DNA of 16,043 nucleotides from Oribacterium sp. UBA6992 (GCA_002449915.1 DJXY01000148.1:1-16043); one strand, 5' to 3'. Counted from the stretch's first letter, positions 1-8,797 are shown. The notes: generated by a model not told the origin, from the letters alone. A program made the numbers and translations.

Positions 1-590
1 GCATGCGTCAGCGCATCCATACCGGTATGTGCAACCAGCTTCTGCGGCATGGTTTCTGCAAGCTCCGGATCTACAATGGCAACATCCGGTGTGATTTCAA
101 AGTCTGCAATCGGGTACTTGGTTCCGTTTTCATAATTTGTGATAATTGAAAAAGCGGTAACCTCGGTAGCTGTACCGGAAGTAGATGAAACAGCACAGAA
201 ATGAGCCTTATGCCGAAGCTCAGGGATACCAAATACCTTGCACATATCCTCAAAGGACAGATCCGGATACTCATACTTGATCCACATTGCTTTAGCCGCA
301 TCAATCGGAGAGCCGCCGCCGATTGCAACGATCCAGTCCGGCTTAAACTCCTCCATTGCTGCCGCACCCTTCATAACAGTTTCAACAGAAGGATCCGATT
401 CAATGCCTTCATACAGCTTTACTTCAAATCCTGCTTCCTCAAGATACTGCTCGGCTCTCTGCAGGAAACCGCCACGCTTCATGGAACCGCCGCCAACGCA
501 GATCATTGCTCTCTTACCCTTCAGATTTTTAAGCTCTGCCAGGGAACCCTTGCCATGATAGATGTCTCTTGGTAAACAAAATCTTGCCAT
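1..590 (-). CDS. Iron-containing alcohol dehydrogenase, N-terminal part (3' end outside window)
   Basis: NAD(P)-dependent, metal-dependent (group III) alcohol dehydrogenase, probably reducing an aldehyde to an alcohol during fermentation. The reading frame runs from ATG at 590 off the left edge, giving 196 codons. Visible marks are the nucleotide-binding GGGSPIDAAK at residues 91-100, the SSTSGTATEVT segment at about 135-145, and TGMDALTH at 189-196, which contains the first two metal ligands Asp192 and His196. The two remaining family histidines lie beyond the window. The start is set by AAAGGAG at 599-605, 8 bases upstream. The full family length is about 380-390 residues, so roughly half is present. 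A promoter and a Rex-like palindrome lie upstream, which fits redox (NADH/NAD) control. The exact substrate (ethanol, butanol, propanediol) cannot be told from this part. Confidence 0.93.
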   Translation of the reverse strand, partial: MARFCLPRDIYHGKGSLAELKNLKGKRAMICVGGGSMKRGGFLQRAEQYLEEAGFEVKLYEGIESDPSVETVMKGAAAMEEFKPDWIVAIGGGSPIDAAKAMWIKYEYPDLSFEDMCKVFGIPELRHKAHFCAVSSTSGTATEVTAFSIITNYENGTKYPIADFEITPDVAIVDPELAETMPQKLVAHTGMDALTH

Positions 591-654
591 ACTATACTCT
601 CCTTTATTCATTTTATTATGTGAATGCAGCCAGCCTGAAGCTGCACACTGCATA

Positions 655-670
655 TGTTATTTTTTTAACA
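655..670. promoter_or_regulatory. Probable Rex operator in the alcohol dehydrogenase leader
   Basis: The sequence TGTTATTTTTTTAACA is a palindrome with TGTTA/TAACA arms. It matches the Rex core TGTTAA-N4-TTAACA at 11 of 12 defined positions. It sits just downstream of the -10 element of the minus-strand promoter, over or next to the expected transcription start, where a bound repressor would block transcription. Rex is the NADH-sensing repressor of fermentation genes in Firmicutes, and alcohol dehydrogenases are classic targets. The site is seen in the sequence; the regulator itself is not in the window. Confidence 0.7.
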
Positions 671-679
671 GCCATAAGC

Positions 680-708
680 ATTATACCGTAGCCGGGTAAT
701 ATTGTAAA
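680..708 (-). promoter_or_regulatory. Promoter of the alcohol dehydrogenase gene
   Basis: On the minus strand, TTTACA (703-708) and TATAAT (680-685) are separated by 17 bases, a near-perfect housekeeping sigma promoter. The start of transcription would be near 673, giving a leader of about 80 bases that holds the Rex-like palindrome and a small 6-bp hairpin (625-630 with 640-645). Confidence 0.75.
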
Positions 709-721
709 CACAAATCTGATA

Positions 722-782
722 TTTATTTATCATTCCTGTTACTTATTTATCATTATATCTTTTGACCCATTTTCCTGTTACT
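722..782. repeat. Two interleaved short direct repeats in the divergent intergenic region
   Basis: TTATTTATCATT occurs at 723-734 and 743-754 (20-base period), and TTCCTGTTACT occurs at 733-743 and 772-782. They lie between the two divergent genes, just upstream of and across the candidate promoter of the 877-1521 gene. They may be repeated protein-binding sites or simply a local duplication in AT-rich DNA; no known regulator motif is recognised. Confidence 0.5.
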
Positions 783-790
783 ATGATATA
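762..790 (+). promoter_or_regulatory. Possible promoter for the 877-1521 gene
   Basis: TTGACC (762-767) is a good -35 match. The best-spaced -10 (17 bases) is GATATA at 785-790, which is poor; the better TATGAT at 782-787 has only a 14-base spacer. The location fits the divergent gene, but the -10 is uncertain. Confidence 0.35.
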
Positions 791-876
791 AATGAAATCA
801 TGCCATTACCAAGATACTTCTGGTGGCGGTAGTACATTGCACTAAACAAAAATCTGCACATAGAAAGGTCTTACAT

Positions 877-1521
877 ATGATTAAACTGGAAAGAACCTCT
901 GTTATGAATCTTGAAAACGCCATGAGAGGTGCAAGAAATCCGATGAACTCTTGGGCTCGCTCCGACTCTTATTACGATGAACACGGAAATTACATCCTTG
1001 GTCCCAATGACCTCTCGCTCGCAAGACGTCTCCGGCTTGCAGGCTCCGACCACCGGAAATTTATCCGTCAGATCATGGTATCGGTGGATATCACCGCTCC
1101 CATCTACTGGTGGAAGGAATTTGATACCTATAAGGTTGCGACCGTTGCCAATTCCACGTCCACCATGCATAAGATCCATTCCAAGCCGATTGAGCTTGAG
1201 GATTTCTCTCATGATCATCTGACCCCGGACGCTCTCGAGATCATGTCTGCTTATATCAATGAAATTGAGAAAATCCGCCTCCGCTATATGGAAAACGGCA
1301 AAAATAAGGAGGACTGGTACAATCTGATCGAGATGCTGCCGGAATCCTATAACCAGATGCGGACCATTACACTAAATTACGAAACGCTGGTTAACCAGTA
1401 TTTCAGCCGCCGGAACCATAAGCTCACCGAATGGCATGAGTACTGCCACTGGATTGAGAGCCTTCCCTACGCTTCAGAAATCATCATTGCAGAAGATACC
1501 CCGGCGGAAGCGGATTCCTGA
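877..1521 (+). CDS. Uncharacterised protein, possible distant ThyX-like (flavin-dependent thymidylate synthase) fold
   Basis: 214-residue soluble protein with no signal peptide or membrane segment. The ATG at 877 is chosen because AGAAAGG (862-868) lies 8 bases upstream; an in-frame upstream start at 823 lacks such a site. Striking conserved-looking blocks are SDHRKFIRQI (57-66), the aromatic DITAPIYWWKEFDTYKV (71-87), ANSTSTMHKI (91-100), and SYNQMRTITLNYETL to RRNHKLTEWHEYCHWIESLPY (about 157-198). The order (a histidine/arginine-rich helix, a Ser-x-Ser motif, and a C-terminal Arg-Arg and Leu-Pro) recalls ThyX. However, the diagnostic RHRxxSxNxxSxR is absent, so real thymidylate synthase activity is doubtful. 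I recall similar proteins in Clostridia and their phages, usually unnamed. It stands alone between divergent adh and convergent addAB, so context gives no function. Confidence 0.8.
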   Translation: MIKLERTSVMNLENAMRGARNPMNSWARSDSYYDEHGNYILGPNDLSLARRLRLAGSDHRKFIRQIMVSVDITAPIYWWKEFDTYKVATVANSTSTMHKIHSKPIELEDFSHDHLTPDALEIMSAYINEIEKIRLRYMENGKNKEDWYNLIEMLPESYNQMRTITLNYETLVNQYFSRRNHKLTEWHEYCHWIESLPYASEIIIAEDTPAEADS

Positions 1522-1620
1522 TTTTCCTGATTTCACACAGAAGATCTGCCTGTTTATGGCATAGGCGTAGTTTCATTCCACCATCAGACTCTTAAGAGGC
1601 ATAACGAGAATGCAGCCTAT

Positions 1621-1669
1621 AAAAAGCGCACATGACAAAGCCCGAAGCTTCCGCCCCGGGCTTTGTCAT
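1621..1669 (-). terminator. Rho-independent terminator after addA
   Basis: A perfect 13-bp stem pairs 1632-1644 with 1657-1669 (ATGACAAAGCCCG and its complement) around a 12-base loop. It begins 7 bases beyond the addA stop codon. On the minus strand it is followed by a T run at 1621-1625, after a 6-base gap, so the U tract is slightly displaced. In the plus direction there is no T run, so it serves addBA more than the convergent gene ending at 1521. The rest of 1522-1620 shows only weak short hairpins. Confidence 0.75.
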
Positions 1670-1676
1670 CGATGCT

Positions 1677-4600
1677 TCAGACCGCAATGGTCTTTTCCAG
1701 CACAATAGAATAAATCAGTTTTTTCTTTACCGGCATCTGGAGGATGGAGGAAAGTGCATCCGCATAAAGCTCGAGCTGCTTCTGATACCTCCCTACAAGA
1801 GTTTCCTCCTTATGCACATGATCGGACTTATAGTCCACAAGCACAATCCCGTCCTCCTCTACAATAAAAGCATCGATGATACCCTGGAGAAGAATCGGCT
1901 CGGTAAGTGTACTGTCCGGAAAAAGGTAGTTGTACGGTACCTCTTTCATAAAATGCTGCTCCCGGAAAAGGCGTCGTTTCTCCTGTGCTTTACGGAACTC
2001 CGCCGCAAGTTCCGTTTTTAAAAATGCAGCAAATCTTTTTTCATTGATCAGCTTATACTCTGCCTCCGGCAGCAAGTCTGCCAGCTGATTCATGTCCTTA
2101 CTGTAGTCGTACCTTGCGAGTGCGTGATGATACGCATCTCCTACCATGGCACCTGCAGGCTCCAGATACTGCTCTGATGAGCCGCTGTGGTCCGCAGTGA
2201 TGTGCCAGGTCTCTGCTGCAGCTTCTTTTTCATACTGCTCTATGGCAGCCTCCTTAATCTCTGAAACCGAATGCTTCGGATACAGTTTTGTGGCAGCCTC
2301 GTGCGGGTATTGGTACGCAAAATCCTCCAGCATCCTCTGGTAAAGCGGACTTTTATCAGGATAGGCACTGATTTCCTGCTGCAGCTCCTCCGAGAGCAGC
2401 ACCGTCTTTTTAAGCTCATCCCCCTGCAGCTTTCCAAGATCTGCAAGGCTCAAGGTCTGTAAGCGAATCGAGCATTCGGAACTTCCCGTTGCTAAAAGCC
2501 GGCTGCCCATTGCCATGGTAATCCAGTCAAGATAGCACTGTGCCGAACGGATTCTGGAGCCAGTGATTTTTGTATCGTCATCCTCACATTTTGCCATAAA
2601 TTTATCAAGGTCAGAACATGTCGCTGTAAGGATCAGCTTATCCTGTGCCCGGGTCATTGCAACGTACAGAACTCTCAGCTCCTCGCCAAGCTGATCCATC
2701 TCCATTTTTTCCCTTAAGGCGAATTTTTTAAGACTTGGGATACGCACACGAGTTTCCGGGTCAATATAATCGCACGCCATGCCGAGCATCGGATCAATCA
2801 GGAGCTTGGCATTTAAGTCACTTCGGTTAAACTGCCTGGAGAGACCTGCTGTAAAAACCACCGGGAACTGCAGTCCTTTGGATTTATGGATGGACATAAT
2901 CCGTACCAGATTGTCCTGATCGGAATACACCGATGCCTCTCCCTGGTCATTATCATATTTTTTCAGCTTCTCAATATAACGGATAAAATCAAAAAGCCCT
3001 TTGTAGCTTGTCCTCTCAAATCTTAGTGCTTCATCAATCAGCTGATCCAGATTTGCTTTCCTTCGATTGCCTGCCGGCATGGCTGAAGCATAATTATAAT
3101 ATCCGGTCTCATCATAAATCCGGTACAGAAGCTCATGAATTGTTAAATAATGCGACATACGGCGGAAGCGATCCAGCATGGCAAAAAAGCTCTGCTGCTT
3201 CCGGCGAAGCGTCTCCGTAGGTTCCTCCCCGGAGGCGGATGTCCCGGACTCTCCGAATGTCTCAGGTTCTTTATCCGTCACAAGCTCTCCTGGTGCTTCG
3301 GTTTCTACCAAAGCTTCCATTTCTCCCGAAGGTAAGGTCGCTTTAGTAAAAGTATCCTTATCCGCTTCCATATCCGGGAAGCTCCGGATCAGCGTCCCAT
3401 CCTTTGCTACCAGCTCCGCAAGCTCCTCATCCGTAAATCCGCCGATCGGAGAGCGCATGACTGCGGCAAGCGGAATGCTCTGCCTCGGGTTATCGATGAT
3501 GCTGAGCAGCGAGAGGATGGTTTCCACCTCCACTGCCGTAAAATATCCTTCATTCGTAATGCAATACGCGGGGATCCCGGCATGTCCTAGGATCTCTACC
3601 ATTTTGTCTGCCCAGGCACCGGGCGAACGCATCAATATCACAATATCTCGGTATTCATATCCCTCCGCACGCAGCTTATGAATCCTGGCGGCAATGAGCT
3701 CTGCTTCCGCCTCCTCCTTGCCAAGGTTTGGCAAAGCAGCATCTGTTTCTGTCGCAGCATCCTTTAATCCCAGCACAAGAAGCTCTGTGGTATAATCCCG
3801 CTCCCGGAATGTCCCTTCTCTAATGGCTTTTTCGTCCTCGGACTGCTCATCTCTACCGGCATACAGCGCCGACCGGTCCGTATAATCAATCCCCCCCACT
3901 TCTTTTTTCATAATGCGGTAAAATACGTCGTTGACGGACTGAAGTACCGTATTTCGGCTGCGGAAATTCCTGGAGAGCTCGATTTTGGGATATGTACTGT
4001 CATAAAGCTTTGTAAGAAAGAGATCCGGTCTTGCCAGCCGGAAGCTGTAGATGCTTTGCTTCACATCCCCTACCTGAAAGACATCCGGACGTCCGAAGCG
4101 TTCACCCGATAATGCCCGGATCAGCTCTTCCTGGACAAGATTGGAATCCTGATACTCATCCACCAGGATCTCCCGGTAGGCTCTTGCATAATCATCCGCA
4201 ATCAGAGAGGGTTTCCGTTCCTCGCCCTCTCCTGTATACAGGATTTCCAGTGCCTTATGCTCAAGATCCGAGAAATCCAGGATACGACGGTCCGCCTTCT
4301 CCTCCTCATATCTGTCCAGATATTCCTGCGTGAGCTCAAGTAAAACCCGGATATGCTGATCCAGATCCGCCTGCATTTTTAAAAGCGTAGTTTCATCCGG
4401 TAAAAACAGTCTTTTTTTAAGCTCCTGAAGATCTGCCTTTACCAGATTTCTCATGTTTTGTACATTGTCCTTCCACAGGCTTTTGGACCGTGGCAGCCGA
4501 TCCGGCACATACCTGCCTGCTGCTGAAACCATCTCCCGCAGATGATCGCAGGCAAGAAGCTCCTCCAGCGTATCAAGGTCATGCTGTAGAGCCGGAAGGT

Positions 4601-5312
4601 ATGCCTCCGGTCCATCCTCCTCAAGGCAAAGTTCTATTGCCTCTTTTAGAATGTCCCTGTCATCCCGGAAGCCTGCGCGTAAATCTTCTATGAGAAATGC
4701 TTCCACTTCAGCGTTATTTTGTCTCGCTTCCGCTCTTAAATACTCCATTGGCCAGGGATGCGACTCCGCAGCTTCCGCCACCTGCAGAATCAGTTCCTCG
4801 ATACCTTTATCCTCCTTACGATCGGAAAACTGATCTACAAAAGCGATATAGCATTCCTCCTGCTCCTGATAATGCGTCTCCATCATGTCCCGGATAATAT
4901 CACTTTTTAAAAGCTTGAGTTCTCCCTCATCTCCAATGCGAAATGACGGATCCAGACCGATCACCGCATAATTTTCCATAAGGATCCGCCTGCAAAAAGA
5001 GTCTATCGTGGAAATATTGGCATTCTGAATGTTTCCCGCCTCACGGATCAGAAGCTCATTCCCCGGATGTTCTCTTAACTTCTCCTCAATGGCACTGCGG
5101 ATCCTCTCCCGCATCTCCTGTGCTGCCGCATCCGTAAATGTCATAACAACCATCTGGGACAATGAAACCGGGTCCTCCTCATCCATCAGGCGGTCAATGA
5201 CATGCTGTACCAACACTGCCGTTTTACCGGAGCCTGCCGCTGCCGAAACCAGCAGATTTCCTTCCTTATGATTTATGACCCTCTTCTGATCCTCTGTCCA
5301 CATTGCTGTCAT
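1677..5312 (-). CDS. addA: AddA, helicase-nuclease subunit of the AddAB (RexAB) break-repair complex
   Basis: ATP-dependent UvrD-type 3'-5' helicase with a C-terminal RecB-family nuclease. With AddB it resects double-strand breaks to a 3' tail for RecA. Visible motifs in the 1211 residues are Walker A AAAGSGKT (24-31), motif Ia/Ib MTFTDAAAQEMRERI, Walker B DEYQDS (385-390), GDVKQSIYSFRLA, the NFRSRN motif, HKSKGLQFPVVF and LYVAMTRAQDKL. The nuclease signature GIIDAF...LVDYKSD has Asp1160 and Lys1162, followed by YQKQLELYADAL. Length is normal for the family. The ATG at 5312 has AAAGGA (5319-5324) 6 bases upstream and lies inside the end of addB (47-base overlap), implying translational coupling. 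An acidic, Ser/Thr/Glu-rich stretch at about residues 640-700 looks like a lineage-specific insert in the 2B-like region. Confidence 0.97.
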   Translation of the reverse strand: MTAMWTEDQKRVINHKEGNLLVSAAAGSGKTAVLVQHVIDRLMDEEDPVSLSQMVVMTFTDAAAQEMRERIRSAIEEKLREHPGNELLIREAGNIQNANISTIDSFCRRILMENYAVIGLDPSFRIGDEGELKLLKSDIIRDMMETHYQEQEECYIAFVDQFSDRKEDKGIEELILQVAEAAESHPWPMEYLRAEARQNNAEVEAFLIEDLRAGFRDDRDILKEAIELCLEEDGPEAYLPALQHDLDTLEELLACDHLREMVSAAGRYVPDRLPRSKSLWKDNVQNMRNLVKADLQELKKRLFLPDETTLLKMQADLDQHIRVLLELTQEYLDRYEEEKADRRILDFSDLEHKALEILYTGEGEERKPSLIADDYARAYREILVDEYQDSNLVQEELIRALSGERFGRPDVFQVGDVKQSIYSFRLARPDLFLTKLYDSTYPKIELSRNFRSRNTVLQSVNDVFYRIMKKEVGGIDYTDRSALYAGRDEQSEDEKAIREGTFRERDYTTELLVLGLKDAATETDAALPNLGKEEAEAELIAARIHKLRAEGYEYRDIVILMRSPGAWADKMVEILGHAGIPAYCITNEGYFTAVEVETILSLLSIIDNPRQSIPLAAVMRSPIGGFTDEELAELVAKDGTLIRSFPDMEADKDTFTKATLPSGEMEALVETEAPGELVTDKEPETFGESGTSASGEEPTETLRRKQQSFFAMLDRFRRMSHYLTIHELLYRIYDETGYYNYASAMPAGNRRKANLDQLIDEALRFERTSYKGLFDFIRYIEKLKKYDNDQGEASVYSDQDNLVRIMSIHKSKGLQFPVVFTAGLSRQFNRSDLNAKLLIDPMLGMACDYIDPETRVRIPSLKKFALREKMEMDQLGEELRVLYVAMTRAQDKLILTATCSDLDKFMAKCEDDDTKITGSRIRSAQCYLDWITMAMGSRLLATGSSECSIRLQTLSLADLGKLQGDELKKTVLLSEELQQEISAYPDKSPLYQRMLEDFAYQYPHEAATKLYPKHSVSEIKEAAIEQYEKEAAAETWHITADHSGSSEQYLEPAGAMVGDAYHHALARYDYSKDMNQLADLLPEAEYKLINEKRFAAFLKTELAAEFRKAQEKRRLFREQHFMKEVPYNYLFPDSTLTEPILLQGIIDAFIVEEDGIVLVDYKSDHVHKEETLVGRYQKQLELYADALSSILQMPVKKKLIYSIVLEKTIAV

Positions 5313-8300
5313 TTTCTATCCTTTCCCAGATTTCCTCCGGTTTCGCCTTTATGCCTGTCCGATATGCAAAGCCCGCAATTCTCGGATCAAACCCGCAAAC
5401 GGCATGATACGGGCAGAAGCTGCATGCAGTATATTTAGCATCCAGTCTTACGGGATCAATAGAGATCCTGCCTTCTTTAATCTCCGCTGCGTCCTGCCGG
5501 ATCTGCCGGTCCACATACTGTCCAAGTGCCATAAACCGTTCCGTGGGTGCCACAGATTTTTTCTTTTCATCCACCATGCCGTTTTTGACAGTGACCGGGA
5601 TGATGTCAGATTCCTTCTGAATGGTACGATCCATGTGCCGGACAGCATCCAGGCTGGTATTGACCAGTCCATCCATCCGGAGCGTCCGAAGCCGCGCCTC
5701 CGAGAGATCCTTGGCTGCCGTCAGATCTTCTCCATTAAGGACAGGATCATCAATGTGATAATAAAACATCCCCGCCGGCACAATTTCCTTTTCAGAGAAG
5801 CGAATCGCAGCTTTCGTAAGCGCAACATTCAGATATGTGGCAAGCTGGATCTGCTGTCCGTCATATATTTTAGCGAGATCGAAGCTTGTAGCCCCGGTCT
5901 TATAATCAATGACCCGGACGTAAACATGCTCCTCATCCTCACAACGGTCAATCCGGTCAATGCGTCCATGGAGCCGGATCCCATCCCGCACAAAATCAAA
6001 GCTTTTTTCCACACCCACAACCTTGAAATCGCCGCGTCGTAGCTGTTCCGCCAGCGCCCACAGGGTGGTTTTTGTGACCTTCCGCACCTTACGGACAATA
6101 TATTGATTCCGTGCGCTGTCCAGCATCATGCTGTGGCTGTACTGCGACGAAACCCTGGCAACGCTTTCATTTGCAAGCTCTGTAAGCTCCTGCTCCGTAA
6201 GCTCTGAGATCGTTTTACCCATTTCCTCCGCAAGCCGGAAACAAAGCTCGATTGCGGCATGATACAGATTTCCGATATCAAAAGCCTGTACCTCATAGGT
6301 TTTGCGCTCCATGAGGCGCAGTCCGTAATGCAGGAAATGCGCATATGCACACTGCCTGTACTGCTCAAGGCGCGTAATTGAGCCCTCAAGCACACTTCCG
6401 TATACTTCCATGGCAACCCTCGGGTCCAGCTGATTTCCACTGTATCTTGTGAATGCCGCCGTTAAAAGCTGCCGCGCTGCATCCCGGTAGTCCGGATCCC
6501 GATACAGTAGCGCAAAATACCGTATCGTTTTTTCCCATGCCTCCGTGTGGCTCTGCTCTTCTGAAGCATTCGCAGCTTCCAGAAGCCCGGGCATATTTTC
6601 TGCTATGGCACGTAATGCCTCCTTACGGGTATAAATCCTGCGAGCTTCCGATCTGAGGGAATGAATCCGAAGCCCCGGGAAAAATCTCTTAAGCTCCAGA
6701 ATCAGCGAGGAGGCCTTCTGTCCCTTGCCGTCTCTGCCACGCATCGGATATGACAGTATCAGTCTGTCCCTTGGATTCAGGAGCGCGCGATATATATAAA
6801 AGCGTTGAATCAGTGCATTTTCCACCCGGTCCGGAGCCAGCTCCATTCCCAGCTCTTTAAAGAGCGCCCGATCCCTGTCTCCCAGCAGCTTCTGATCTGA
6901 CTCCGCCTTTGGGATACGATCTGCCGTGATCCCAGCGATAAAAAAGAGTCTCGGGTTTGCAAAACGGGAACGGGTGAGATCACCGATCAGCACCTGATCC
7001 AGCGTAGCCGGAATCACCCTTATGGAAGCCTGCTTGAGTCCTGCTTCGAGGATATCCCGGAACTCTGTCCGGGATGCCTTGGTCTCGCCCAGCAGTTCGG
7101 TAATCCGCATAAGTACCTCATCAATGGCATCCATGCCTTGCCTTAGCTCCTCTGCACGATTCTGATCTCCCTCCTCTTGAAGTGCCTCTGCTTCCTCCGT
7201 GACAAGCTGCCGCGCAGAAATTTCCTCCAGCAGCTCCTTCAGTGCCTGAACTCTCACGGAAATGGCAGCGTTGCGGTCGGAAATCTTGTCACGCATCGTA
7301 AGAAGCGGAAGCATAAATTTTTGCCGGAGATCCTCATGCTCATCCCATACGCTCTGATAACGGCTGACGCCTCGTATGCCCCGCTCCCGGAGGAAATTAT
7401 CGAACTGGTCAACAAGATCCTCCTCCATGGGACTGCTGCCCGGGAGCGCCCTCAGATACCTGAGCACGCTGTCAAATGTAAAATCACGGTCAATCACCTC
7501 AAGTGCTGCCCGCATCACCTCCGCATAAGGCGAATCCAAAAGACTTCCCGGATCGTCAAAAAAGTACGGGATATCTGCCTCGGAAAAGGTCTTGTATACA
7601 ATATCCCTGTATGCCTCCGGTTCTGTCAGTAGGATACTGATCTCCTGATACCGGAAATGTTCCTCACGCACAAGCCTCTCAATCTCCGTGGCAATGGCTT
7701 CCATCTCCCGCCGCTGATCCGGTGCCTCCCAGATTTCCATCCCCTCAGGTTTTCCGGGAAATTTCTCTATGACTCCGTCAAAGCGGTAAAGATTCTGCTC
7801 CAGGAAATCAAGCTCCGGCAGCTTCTCAAATCGTGGAAGTCGTAAAAATGGCGATCTTACCTCTCCTGTGACAGCATCGTATAGGTTTAAATTGATATCC
7901 GGAAGTATGCTGATATTGTTTTTTTCCGCTAGCTCCGTTACTGTCTGCACGGTTTTTCCGGTAAGATAAAAAAGCTCCTCCGGTGTTTTAGGGCTATGGG
8001 CTGTACTGTTATCTCTCCTTCCGAGGTCCAGGCAAAATTCTACCCGGTCCGCCACCAGCATCATCTCCTCCAGTACATTTTTCTGAATCGGAGTAAAGCC
8101 TGTGAAACCATCCAGTGCGATCACAGCTCCATCGATGAGCTTTGTTTCCGGGAGATACTGATAGAGACGATCCAGAAGCTCCTCCTCTGTCATGTACCCA
8201 TGCTCCTCCATATAGTTACGGAAGGTTTCATAAATTAGCGCAAGATCATGAAGCTTTCCTTTGGTATAAAGGGATTCTGCATGCTCTGCTGCAAGATCCA

Positions 8301-8724
8301 GCATCTCCGGCAGGATCCGGTACTGGTAAAATTCGGAGATCTGTGACTTAAGCTCATCAAGGAAGCCCGGTTTATTGAGCTGATGCGTGTAAAGTGTAAG
8401 CTTGTCCTTAATATCCTCCGCCACCTTACGTAAAATCATGACCTTGCCGGTATCATCAATGATCCTCGGTACCGGCATGGTAAGCTCCTCAAAAACGCGA
8501 TAGGCAAGGCGGTTAAAGCTCAGGACATCAATGTTGATAATCCCCTTACGTGCTTTATTTTCAGGATGAGAGATTACCCGCTTCTGCATGGCAAGCGTAT
8601 CCTGCTCCGGTACAATGATAAGCCAGGGTTTACAAAGATTTGCGGGAGCCTTGGTCACAAACTCCCGGAGGATGTATTCGGTTTTACCGGCGCCCGAAGC
8701 GCCAAAAATAAACTGTACTGCCAA
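5266..8724 (-). CDS. addB: AddB, Fe-S cluster nuclease subunit of AddAB
   Basis: Second subunit of the AddAB helicase-nuclease; in studied homologues it has an inactive helicase fold that helps recognise Chi and a RecB-type nuclease cutting the opposite strand. The 1152 residues start with MAVQFIFGASGAGKT, Walker A at 8-15. The nuclease core GRIDRID...VIDYKTG has Asp940 and Lys942, followed by YDGQQIQLATYL. The cysteines that pin a 4Fe-4S cluster are Cys792 (QCAYAHFLHYG), Cys1101, Cys1104 and Cys1110; the last three have the same spacing as in Bacillus AddB, so the cluster should be intact. The start codon is TTG at 8722-8724, supported by AAGGAG (8731-8736) 6 bases upstream and by the Walker A motif following at once. 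It is the first gene of an addB-addA operon with its own promoter. Confidence 0.97.
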   Translation of the reverse strand: MAVQFIFGASGAGKTEYILREFVTKAPANLCKPWLIIVPEQDTLAMQKRVISHPENKARKGIINIDVLSFNRLAYRVFEELTMPVPRIIDDTGKVMILRKVAEDIKDKLTLYTHQLNKPGFLDELKSQISEFYQYRILPEMLDLAAEHAESLYTKGKLHDLALIYETFRNYMEEHGYMTEEELLDRLYQYLPETKLIDGAVIALDGFTGFTPIQKNVLEEMMLVADRVEFCLDLGRRDNSTAHSPKTPEELFYLTGKTVQTVTELAEKNNISILPDINLNLYDAVTGEVRSPFLRLPRFEKLPELDFLEQNLYRFDGVIEKFPGKPEGMEIWEAPDQRREMEAIATEIERLVREEHFRYQEISILLTEPEAYRDIVYKTFSEADIPYFFDDPGSLLDSPYAEVMRAALEVIDRDFTFDSVLRYLRALPGSSPMEEDLVDQFDNFLRERGIRGVSRYQSVWDEHEDLRQKFMLPLLTMRDKISDRNAAISVRVQALKELLEEISARQLVTEEAEALQEEGDQNRAEELRQGMDAIDEVLMRITELLGETKASRTEFRDILEAGLKQASIRVIPATLDQVLIGDLTRSRFANPRLFFIAGITADRIPKAESDQKLLGDRDRALFKELGMELAPDRVENALIQRFYIYRALLNPRDRLILSYPMRGRDGKGQKASSLILELKRFFPGLRIHSLRSEARRIYTRKEALRAIAENMPGLLEAANASEEQSHTEAWEKTIRYFALLYRDPDYRDAARQLLTAAFTRYSGNQLDPRVAMEVYGSVLEGSITRLEQYRQCAYAHFLHYGLRLMERKTYEVQAFDIGNLYHAAIELCFRLAEEMGKTISELTEQELTELANESVARVSSQYSHSMMLDSARNQYIVRKVRKVTKTTLWALAEQLRRGDFKVVGVEKSFDFVRDGIRLHGRIDRIDRCEDEEHVYVRVIDYKTGATSFDLAKIYDGQQIQLATYLNVALTKAAIRFSEKEIVPAGMFYYHIDDPVLNGEDLTAAKDLSEARLRTLRMDGLVNTSLDAVRHMDRTIQKESDIIPVTVKNGMVDEKKKSVAPTERFMALGQYVDRQIRQDAAEIKEGRISIDPVRLDAKYTACSFCPYHAVCGFDPRIAGFAYRTGIKAKPEEIWERIENDSNVDRGSEEGHKS

Positions 8725-8768
8725 AAGCTTCTCCTTCCGGAAAGAACATATTTTGATAAAAGCATCAT

Positions 8769-8797
8769 ATCATAAAGCATGAGCAAATTTTTGTCAT
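8769..8797 (-). promoter_or_regulatory. Promoter of the addBA operon
   Basis: On the minus strand, ATGACA (8792-8797) and TATGAT (8769-8774) are 17 bases apart, each 5 of 6 to consensus. A second overlapping TATGAT copy follows at 8764-8769. Transcription would start near 8762, giving a leader of roughly 38 bases before the TTG start of addB. Confidence 0.65.

Noticed and set aside
823..876. An 18-residue N-terminal extension of the 877-1521 protein
   Set aside because: No ribosome binding site precedes 823, whereas AGAAAGG is correctly spaced before ATG 877.
5404..6042. A 212-codon plus-strand frame inside addB
   Set aside because: It lies wholly opposite the conserved nuclease and Fe-S part of AddB and has no ribosome binding site or recognisable product; it is a coding shadow.
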